Shown: positions 35,250 through 43,607 of the stretch, one piece after another
Layout: every line of letters starts with the position of its first letter
Numbering within the stretch: the first letter of the stretch is position 1
Source: Opisthocomus hoazin
Lineage: Eukaryota; Chordata; Aves; Opisthocomiformes; Opisthocomidae
Assembly: GCF_030867145.1 (NCBI RefSeq)
Contig: NC_134443.1
Coordinates: 3,871,977-3,935,976 of the forward strand
Length of the DNA: 64,000 bases
Direction: 5' to 3'
Made by a program: the position numbers and the translations under genes
Notes under the pieces: generated by a model
What the model saw: the letters and a program-made list of their open reading frames with translations, nothing else
Database searches by the model: none
Told to the model about the DNA's origin: nothing

Positions 35250-36645
35250 ATGGGCGCCCACCTGCTGCTGGCCGCTGCCCTGCTGCTGCTGCGGACCCCG
35301 GCGGCAGGTGGGGACGGGGAGCGGCTGGGTGGGCACATGGCTGTCAGGCTGGCTCCCTCGGCGGCCCCCCCGCCCCTTTGGGACAAGCTGTGATCCCTCG
35401 AAGCCCCCCCGGGGTGCTCGTGGCGCAGAGGGGCACCCCGGGGTGAGTGGCGGTGGGCTCTGCGGCTCTCCGGTGCTGCCCGCGCCTCCCCGGCACCGCG
35501 CACCCTCACCAGCGCGCGGAGAGGGGCGACGCCTGGAGCCGGCTCTCGGCAGCCAGGACCGGTGCAGGATCCGTCCCCGGGCGGTGCTGACCCGGGGACC
35601 CCTCCCGCCCCCCCCTCCTCCCCAGAGGCGCTGATGGAGCCGGAGCTCTGCTACGTGCTGGATGCCATCCTCTTCCTCTACGGCATCGTCCTCACCGTCC
35701 TCTATTGCCGCCTCAAGGTGAGCACCGGGGTCCCCCTCTCTTGGGGACCCAGCTAAAGCCCCAGGGGCCCCAGGGAGGCCGCAGTGGGAGCCCCGGGGTT
35801 GCCCCACCCACCCGGGGGCTTTTTCCTTTTCTTATTTCTTTTTCTTTTTCTTTCTTTTCTTCTTTTTTTTTTTCACTTTTGGGCACCCCCTCGCCCCCCT
35901 GCAGTTCCTGGCTCGTCGAGCATCGCAGCAAGAAGCCAGCAAGGAGGTAACGGCGCTGGGGGCTCTGGGGCTGGGGTACCCCGGGAGGGATGAGCCCCCC
36001 ATCCGACACCCCTCCCCAAATGGTGCCGAAGCCGTCGGAGGAGAAAGCAAAGGGGAATCGCTGGGGGGGGCTGCAGCAGTGCTGGGGGGGTGGGAGGAAT
36101 CCGGGAAACTTCACGGCTTCCCCCGGGAGTGAGGGGAGGGGTGCGGGGGGCTGTGGCTGGGGGCCGGCTGTGTCTGTGTCCCCCCCACTGTCCCGGCCCC
36201 CCCCTCAGTTTCTCTTTCTCTTTCCTGGAGCAGAAGGAAGAAGCCATCTACACTGTAAGTCAGCCCGGGGGTGGCGCAGCTTGGGGGGGTCCTGTCGTGG
36301 GGGCGGCCCACTCCCCGCGTGCCCCATCCCGTGGGTGCCCCGTCCCGTGGGTGCGCCCCACCCTGCAGGCGCTGCACCCGATGGGGCTGCAGTTCAGGGG
36401 GTGCCTGTCCCTCCTGCCCTAACCCCCCCTCGGGAGCACCCACCCTGGGTGCAGCCCCTCGACCTCACCCCCTGGGGCACATGGTGGGTGGGAAGCCCCC
36501 GCGGGTGACAGCTGCGGAGGGTGGCGGGGGGTGGCATTCGGGGGGGGGGACACAACACAGGCACCCCGTAACGCCCTTTCCCACGCAGGGGCTCAGCGGT
36601 GAGGGCCAGGAGATGTACGAAACCCTCCAGATGAAACAGTCCTGA
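35250..36645 (+). CDS. FCER1G: Fc receptor common gamma chain, 89 aa
   Basis: Disulphide-linked ITAM adaptor that pairs with activating Fc and related receptors. Exons: 35250-35307, 35626-35717, 35905-35946, 36234-36254, 36589-36645 (270 nt). Signal peptide [20 protein letters not shown], then a tiny ectodomain with the dimerising Cys in [11 protein letters not shown]. The membrane helix [20 protein letters not shown] has the intramembrane Asp that binds receptor Arg/Lys. The tail ITAM is YTGL, seven residues, YETL. Five-exon layout and length match human (86 aa). The juxtamembrane part [14 protein letters not shown] differs from human. Immediately downstream on the other strand is an ITIM receptor of the Fc-receptor family. 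Confidence 0.96.
35819..35880. repeat. T-rich polypyrimidine tract in FCER1G intron 2
   Basis: About 60 nt of almost pure T/C (ttttctttttctttctttt), starkly unlike the GC-rich surroundings, ending 24 nt before the exon 3 acceptor. Confidence 0.9.
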
Positions 36646-36914
36646 CCCCCTCCTGCCACCCTGACGCAGCCACCCCTCGTCCCCCCATCCGTCCCCAGCA
36701 GCCGTGGACCCCCATCCCCCCCCCGACCCGCCCTCCTGGGGCTGTGATGGAGAACGGGAGCTTTTTTTCCCCCCAGAAATGGCCGGTTTCGGCCCCAAAT
36801 TGCCTCTGGCCGGGCATGGGCACAGCCCCAGTGCCGCCGCGGGTCCGGGCCCCCCGAGCGTGGGGGGGCTGAAGCTGCCCGGGGTGCATGGTGTTGCCCC
36901 CCCTCCAGCCCCCC

Positions 36915-36920
36915 AGTAAA
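36915..36920 (+). terminator. FCER1G: Probable FCER1G poly(A) signal (AGTAAA)
   Basis: AGTAAA variant 270 nt after the stop; no AATAAA seen before it. Confidence 0.5.
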
Positions 36921-37804
36921 GCAGCACCATGCACAAACAGGAGGGCTTCTGTAATGGCAGGGCGAGGGCTGGGGACAGCGTCGATGGCACGCGATGGATG
37001 CGGCGTGGGGCCGGGGACAGCGGCACCGTCTGCTGCTGGGACGGGAGACCCTGGGGACGGTGGCACCGTCTGATGGGGGGGGACAGAGCCCGTGGGGACA
37101 GGGACGCCGTGAGTATGGGGTGGTGGCACTGGTGACACTGGCTCCCGGTGGCAGCGGCTACGTGTTTCTGGGTGGAGATGGTCCCAGGAGAGAAAACCAC
37201 CATTTCCCGTTTATCCAAAAAGCTGTATTTTGGGGCCAATACCATGGAAAGGGCTCCTGTGCCCCCCTCCCCGGGCCCGCATAGCGCGGTGGGGGGAGAC
37301 CCCCCAGCACCCGAAGGGGTCCCGGCACCTCTCTTGAGCCCCGGCCAGAGCCCAGCACCCCTGAGCCTGAGGGGACCTGCCAGAGACGCGTGTGGTGCTG
37401 GGAGTACTGGGGAGCCCCTGGGGGCACTGGGAGGGGGACTGGGGAGTGGGGGGAGCACTGGGAGGAGGAATGGGGAGCCCCTGGGGGCACGGGGAGGGGA
37501 AATGGGGAGGCCCCTGGGGGTACTGGGAGGGGGAATAGGGAGCCTGTGGGTACTGGGAGGGGGAATGGGGGGCCCGTGTGGAGCACTGGGAGGAGGAATG
37601 AGGAGCCCCTGGGGGCACTGGGAGCAGTGGGAGGGGGAGTGGGGAGCACTGGGCGCCTTGTGTCACCCTGGGGGTCCCCCACTCGGGATCCCCCACCCGG
37701 GCTGGGCTCTGCCGACCCGGATCGGGCCCCGGGCAGAGCGGGCGCCGTGCGGGGGCCGTGGGTTGCACTTGCGGGGGGTTTCCCGGGGGGGGACCCCGCG
37801 GGGG
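36921..37804. other. FCER1G / FCR-like convergent 3' spacer
   Basis: Holds the 3' UTR of the minus-strand receptor gene (a minus AATACA variant at 37224-37229 may be its poly(A) signal) and a minisatellite. It is the second breakpoint of the inverted block. Confidence 0.4.
37395..37655. repeat. ~30-bp minisatellite (gggggcactgggagggggaatggggagccc)
   Basis: Seven to eight imperfect copies, G-rich on plus, in the presumed 3' UTR or flank of the FCR-like gene. Confidence 0.9.
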
Positions 37805-40800
37805 TCACGGGACGTTCTCGTAGGCGTCACTCGGGAGCCGCAGCCGCGCGTGGGGGCCCGGCAGCACCGCGTAGGTGACGGGCGGGGGCCCGGCGCGGGG
37901 GGACCCCCGCGGGCTGCGGGGCGGGGACGCACCTGCGGGAGAAGCCGGGGTGGGCACCCGCGCTGGGGACGGTGACACGCGTGGGTGACGTGTCCGTGTC
38001 CCCCCCCCCGGACTCACCCCCGCCCCGCTCGGCAATCACGACCTCGGCGTACAGCACCTCCTCGTCCCCCGGCGCCCCGGGGCGGGGGGTGGGCTCCGGC
38101 GGGCGACCCTCGGGCTCCGGGGGAGCTGTGGGGTCCCTGCGGGGACAAGGGGGTGCCTGGGGCGGGGGCAGACCGCGGTGGGGGGTGCTGCTTGTCCAGA
38201 CCCAGAAAGGGGCTTCGTGGTCGGACCCCCCCACTCACCTGTCCTGGCTTTTCTCAGCGGCTGCAAGGCAAGGGGGGCTGTGAGTGGCCCTGGGGTCCCC
38301 GGGGTGACAGCGGTGAGGGACCCCCGGAACCCCTGAGACCCCTTGGACCCCGAGCCAGGGGCCCCGGAGCTCAGCCCTGCATGCCCGGGAGGGAGAGGGG
38401 ACCCCAGGACCCTGAGCTGGTGGCACCAAGGACTCAGATGAGACAGGGGGATGTGGGCTGCAAGCAGGGAGACCCCCCCAAGGCACCCCAAGACCCCCCT
38501 GGACCCCAAGCCAAGAAGCCCAGGGCTCAGCCCTGCGTGCCTTGGAAGGAGGAGAGACCCCCCAAGACCCCCCAGGACCCCAGCGCGGCGTTGCCATGGG
38601 GTCAGCCCTGCACACCCAGATGAGATGGGGGAACGTGGGCTGCAAGCAGGGAGGGCCCTCAGGACCCCCAAGGACCCCCCAGGACCCCGAGGCAACAGCA
38701 GTGGGGGCTCAGCCCCAGCAAGATGGGGGTGCAGCCCCATTGCCATCCCCCCCTACCCATGTGGGGGGCTTTCACCCCACCCAGGAGCACCGACCCGGAC
38801 CCCAGTCCCTCGCTGCGGGCCACCCACCTGCGCGGTGCCGGCGCCGGAGGTGCCAGCCCAGGGCAGCACCGAGCAGGAGCAGGAGGGACACGCTGAGCCC
38901 CGCGGCCACGGCTGGGGACAGAGCGGGGACGAGCCCGGGTCAGCGCCGACCCCGGGGGGCCTGGACCCCGCAGCGACGCCGGGGAGGGGGCGACGAGCGC
39001 GGCCCCCACCTGTGCCCTGCTGCCGCCACCCCGGCTCCGTCACCGAGAGGGCCAGCGCGGGGCTGCGCGCCCGGAAGACGCGGTGGGCACCGAGGCGGTT
39101 GGTGGCCTGGCACTGGTAGGTCCCGGCGTGCGCCGGCCCCACGGCCCCCAGGGACAGGACGGGCCCCGAGCCCAGCTCCTGGCCGTCCCGCAGCCAGGTG
39201 AAGGTCACCGGCGCGGTGCCCGCCTGCACCGAGCAGCTCAGGTTGAGGCTCTCGCCCGCTGGCACCGACGGCTCCGTCCGCGTCGTCACGATGGCGGCAC
39301 CGGCCACCGGCACTGCCGGGCGGAGAGACGGCGTCGAGGTCAGACCGGTGGCCGCAGCCCGGCGTGGGACGAGGTGATGCTGGGGGTGGGGGGCGCTGGG
39401 AGCCGGAGGGTCCCGCTCACCCAGGACGGTGACGCGCTGCGGCGGGCTGTCGGCCGCGGTGCCGCCGTTGGTGGCCGTGCAGTGGTAGAAGCCGCCGTCC
39501 CGGTGCCGCACGGCGCCGAGCTCGTAGCGGGGGCCCGTGGCCAGCGGCGTGGCAGAGCCCTGCCGGTGCCAGGAGAAGGAGAGGGGCCCCGTCCCCGCGG
39601 CCACCGAGCAGCCCAGCACCAGGCGGTCGCCCTCCACCAGCTTCCCCCCGGGGGGCTGCACCGCCAGGGACACCCCCGAGACCGGGACCCCTGCGGGGAG
39701 ACGGGCAGGGACAGGGACCCGGGGAGGGGTGGGGGGATGGAGGGGACCCCAGGGAGAGGTGGAGGGACCCAGCCAAGGACAGGGGAGCCAGGAAAGGGTG
39801 GAGGGACCCTGGGAGGAAAAGGGGGACCCAGGCGGGGATGGGGGGACTCGGAGAGAAGGGGGGACTGCAGGAGGGTCGTGGGGACCTGGGGAGGGATGGA
39901 GCAACCCCAAGGAGGGACAGAAGGACCTGGGGAGGGATGGCGGGATCCCAAGGTAGGATGGAGGTACCCGGAGAAGGACGTGGGGACCCGGGGAGGGACG
40001 TGGGGCCCCGGTACACCCCCACCTCTCCCGCACACTCACTGCGCACCGTGACGGCGACCGCGGCGCTGCGTTTCCGCACGCTCTCCGTCTCCGTCCGCAC
40101 CTCGCAGGAGTAATTCCCCGAGTGGGGCAGCCCCACGGCCGGCAGCCGGAGCTGGGGGGAGCCCTGCGGCCCCCCCACCACCACCTCGTCCTGGTAGAAG
40201 AGGTGCTGGAGGCGGGCGAGGGGCCGCAGGGGGCTGGGGTGGCTCAGGCAGCCCAGTGCCAGGGGGGCTTCCTCGGGGGGCTCGGCCGGGCCCTCCAGGC
40301 GCAGCTCCGGCACCGAGAAGAGCTCTGGGAAGGAGCCGGGGGGCCGGTGACCCCGAGCCCGTGGCAGGGGGGGCTGCACCCCGCCGGGGGGGGTGTCGGG
40401 GAGGGGGTGCTCACCTTGCACCGCCACCACCACCGGCGCCGATTCCTGCCACCCCGCCAGCAAGTGGTCCACGGTGGCCTGGCAGCGGTAGCGCCCGCTG
40501 TGCCGCAGCTGCAGGGGGGACAGGAGCAGCTCGGACCCCCAGGAGGGTCCCCCCAGCACCTCCTGCTCACGGAAGAACTGCACCCCGGTGACAGGCGTGT
40601 CCCTCCAGCCCCGGCAGCGCAGCGGCAGCGCGTCCCCCTCCAGCAGCACCCGCGCCGGCACCTGCAGCACCAGCCAGTCTGCAAGAGAGGGCCGGGGCGC
40701 GGGGGGAGGCGGCCGGTGGGCGCCCGTTGCACCGGATGGGCTGGGGTGCACGGGATGGGCTGGTGTGCACGGGGATGGGTAGGTGTGCACAGGGATGGGC

Positions 40801-42806
40801 TGGGGTGCACGGGATGGGCTGGGGTGCACAGGGGATGGGCTGGGGTGCACGGGGGATGGGCTGGGGTGCACAGGGATGGGCTGGTGTGCACAGGGGATGG
40901 AGTGGGGTGCACAGGGATGGGCTGGGGTGCACAGGGATGCACTGGTGTGCATGGGGATGCACTGGTGTGCACAGGGATGGGCTGGTGTGCACAGGGATGT
41001 GCTGGTGTGCACGGGGATGCACTGGTGTGCACAGGGATGGGCTGGTGTGCACGGGGGATGGGCTGGTGTGCACAGGGGATGGAGTGGGGTGCACAGGGAT
41101 GGGCTGGTGTGTACAGGGGATGGGCTGGGGTGCACTGGGATGCACTGGTGTGCACAGGGGATGGGTAGGTGTGCACAGGGGATGGAGTGGGGTGCACAGG
41201 GATGGGCTGGTGTGTACAGGGGATGGGCTGGTGTGCACTGGGATGCACTGGTGTGCACAGGGGATGCGCTGGTGTGCACGGGGGATGGGCTGGTGTGCAC
41301 AGGGATGGGCTGGTGTGCACAGGGATGCACTGGTGTGCATGGGGATGCACTGGTGTGCACAGGGATGGGCTGGTGTGCACAGCGGATGGGTAGGTGTGCA
41401 CAGGGATGGGCTGGTGTGCACGGGGATGGGCTGGTGTGCACGGGGATGCACTGGTGTGCACAGGGGATGGGCTGGTGTGTACAGGGATGCACTGGTGTGC
41501 ACAGGGGATGGGCTGGTGTGTACAGGGATGGGCTGGTGTGCACGGGGATGCACTGGTGTGCACAGGGGATGGGTAGGTGTGCACAGGGATGCACTGGTGT
41601 GCACAGGGGATGCACCCAGCAATGCACAGGGGATGCAGCCAGCGTGCACACGGACACACCTACGTGCACAGGGCTGGGTTCCCATCGCATGAGGGGCGAG
41701 AGGCCGCGGACCAGAACCCACCCAGAGCCCTCGGGGCACCCATCCCACCCCTCACCATCTGAGAAGCTCAGGGTGACCGGGGGGCTGAGCCCCACGCCGG
41801 CGCTGCGGCACTGGTAGCTGTGGCTCCCGCGTCGGTTGCTGGAGAGGGGGACGCGCCCGGGCTGTGCCCGCCACTGGAGCTGCTGGTTGACGTACCAGTC
41901 GGTGGGCCCGGCAGCGCCGGAGCCCCCGCAGGTCAGCGTCACCTTCTCCCCCACGAACGCCGGCGTCCAGGGGGGGTCCAGGGTGAGCTGGCTGGGCTGG
42001 GCGCCTGCGGGGTGACAGGGACACCAGCCTGCCGGGGCCACCACCGCGTCTGGGGATGGCAGGGTGGGCGACCGGCACCGAGGACTCACCAGCGAGGCCG
42101 AGGGCTTGGGCTGGAAGGGAGAAGGGGAGTGGGGCTGGCTGGGAGCTGCTGTCGCGGGGACACCAGCCCGGGGGACGGGGTGCAGGGGCTGTACCCAAGC
42201 TGCCCCCGAGGGGACACTGGCACCTGTGGGAAAGGGCGTGGGGACGGTCCCCAGGAGAGCCCAGGGGACACGGCTGCATCAGAGCCACCCACGCGCCACA
42301 TCAGTGTGACATGGCCCCCCCCGGACTGCTGCAGGGCTTGGGGACACCTCCGCCAGCCCCACGTCCCCGTCCCCATCCCCCTATCCACATCGTTGCCATG
42401 TCCCCAACCCCACAGTCCTGTCCCCATGTCTCCATCCCCACAGCGGCCCCAGCCACACAGTGCCAGTCCAAACATCTTGATCTCTGTAACGCCTGTCCCC
42501 CCATTCCTGTCCCCCCGTCCCTGTCCCACAGCCCCATCCCCACAGCTGCCCCAGCCCCACGGCGCCGGGCACGCTGGGGGTGTGACCCCGTGGGCTGGTT
42601 CTGCTGGCGTCTGGGACCTCGCGGGCTCCCGCAGCCACCTGTGCTCCCTCCCCATGAGCCAGCCGGTGCCACCAGGCTCTGCCCCAACCCGCTGCTCCCC
42701 AGCGCAGAGAGGGGTCCCGTGCCCATCCCTGTGGTGTCAGGCCCCCTGCCCAGCCCCGTGGCCTTGGGCACTCACCCCAGAGGAGCAGCGCCGCGGTCCT
42801 GGCCAT
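37805..42806 (-). CDS. Fc-receptor-like Ig superfamily receptor with ITIM tail, 591 aa
   Basis: Type I receptor of the FcR/FCRL family. Exons in transcript order: 42776-42806, 42090-42110, 41756-42004, 40415-40678, 40040-40324, 39421-39690, 39010-39312, 38828-38911, 38239-38260, 38018-38136, 37805-37932 (1776 nt). The signal peptide is split by a 21-bp mini-exon, a hallmark of FcR/FCRL genes. Five Ig domains follow, one exon each, at about residues 18-100, 101-188, 189-283, 284-373 and 374-474, each with its Cys pair (for example LTCGGSG/YQCRS, LSCSVQAG/YQCQATN). Domain 2 opens DWLVLQVPARVLLEGD, as in Fc receptors. The membrane helix AVAAGLSVSLLLLLGAALGW has no charge for gamma-chain pairing. 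The tail has VLYAEV (Tyr ~539), VTYAVL (~570) and AYENV (~587): two ITIM matches. One-to-one orthology to a mammalian FCRL is not claimed. Confidence 0.88.
38290..38720. repeat. ~186-bp duplicated module in FCR-like intron
   Basis: gggctgcaagcagggag preceded by cagatgagatgggg or cagatgagacaggg occurs near 38434 and 38620 with similar flanks (aagaccccccaggacccc). It lies between the transmembrane and first cytoplasmic exons. Confidence 0.75.
39700..40025. repeat. Degenerate gggagggatggaggga repeat in FCR-like intron
   Basis: Imperfect purine-rich units of about 35 bp between the Ig3 and Ig4 exons. Confidence 0.7.
40729..41650. repeat. 20-21 bp minisatellite (gggatgggctggtgtgcacag), ~45 copies
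   Basis: Fills the intron between the Ig1 and Ig2 exons. Units differ by gggct/gcact, tgtgcac/ggtgcac/tgtgtac and a one-G length change, so the array drifts between frames and stays open in several. Nearly every unit contains the palindrome GTGCAC. Confidence 0.97.
42111..42775. other. FCR-like intron 1
   Basis: Between the two signal-peptide exons. Contains degenerate tgtccccatcccca C-rich sequence (42340-42560); no additional exon seen. Confidence 0.5.
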
Positions 42807-43079
42807 CCCGGCACGCTGCGGCGTGCTGGTGGGGCCACCTGCCCCTTGCACAGCAGCTATTTGGGGAAAGGGGAAGGAAGCGACTTCCGCGTCCCCGGGG
42901 CTTTGCCCCGGCCCCGGGGGACACGCGCCTGGCAGCACATGGTGGGGAAGTGGGCACTGGTGAGGGACGGGCTTGGGTCTGGAGGAGCCGCTGTCCCCGT
43001 CGCACTGGGGGGGGCCCTCTGGGCACTGGGACCCTCCAAGGACATGGGGCATGAAGAGCCCCATGGCTGTCCTGCACCC

Positions 43080-43400
43080 GTAAGGGGCTGAGACCCCGAG
43101 GGGCTGGGTCCCCAAGAGCTGGGACCCCGATGGCTGGGGCGCTGAGAGCTGGGACGCCGAGAGCGGACACTCCAAGGGGCTGGGTCCCCAAGAGCTGGGA
43201 CCCCGTGGGGCTGGGACCCTGAGGGCTGGGACCCCGCAGGGCTGGGACGCCAAGAGCTGACACTCCAAGGGGCTGGGACCCTGAGGGCTGGGACCCTGAG
43301 GGCTGGGACCCCGAGGGCTGGGACCCCGCGGGGCTGGGACCCGAGGGCTGGGACCCCGCGGGGCTGGGACCCTGAGGGCTGGGACCCCGATGGCTGCCGC
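43080..43400. repeat. 14-15 bp minisatellite (gggctgggaccccga)
   Basis: About 20 copies of gggctgggaccc(c/t)gag with ggggctgggtccccaagagctgggac variants, between the FCR-like and PEX19 promoters. Confidence 0.9.
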
Positions 43401-43607
43401 AGCGCCCGGTGCACAGCGGGTCCGCGGCTGCCCCGTTCAGGCGGGTCCCGCCCCGCCCCCGCCCCGCCCCCCGTGCACTGCGGCGCCGCCTGGCGGGCGC
43501 GCGGCGGAACCGCGCCGCGAGGGGCGGGGCTCATGAGGAGGGCGTGGCCGTCACAGGGGCGGGGCTCGGCGGCCCCGCCCCCCCGGCGGAGGCGGAGCGG
43601 CGCGAAG
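43401..43607 (+). promoter_or_regulatory. PEX19: PEX19 CpG promoter
   Basis: GC boxes (ccccgcccccgccccgcccc, about 43450) and AAGATGGCGGC at 43605-43615 spanning the start codon. Confidence 0.5.

Noticed and set aside
35819-35880. Poly(A) tail of an inserted retroelement (T-rich on plus)
   Set aside because: It is mixed T/C without target-site duplication or adjacent element sequence and sits just before a 3' splice site, so a long polypyrimidine/microsatellite tract is more likely.
40729-41650. CRISPR-like array of short repeats
   Set aside because: Units are directly contiguous with no unique spacers, and the context is a vertebrate intron; it is a minisatellite.
40727-41817. Long open frames of 320-390 codons on both strands reading as Cys/Trp/His-rich or Pro/His-rich repeat proteins
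   Set aside because: They are translations of the 20/21-bp minisatellite inside a well-supported intron. Frames shift with the one-G length variants, and there is no start context, splice or homology support.
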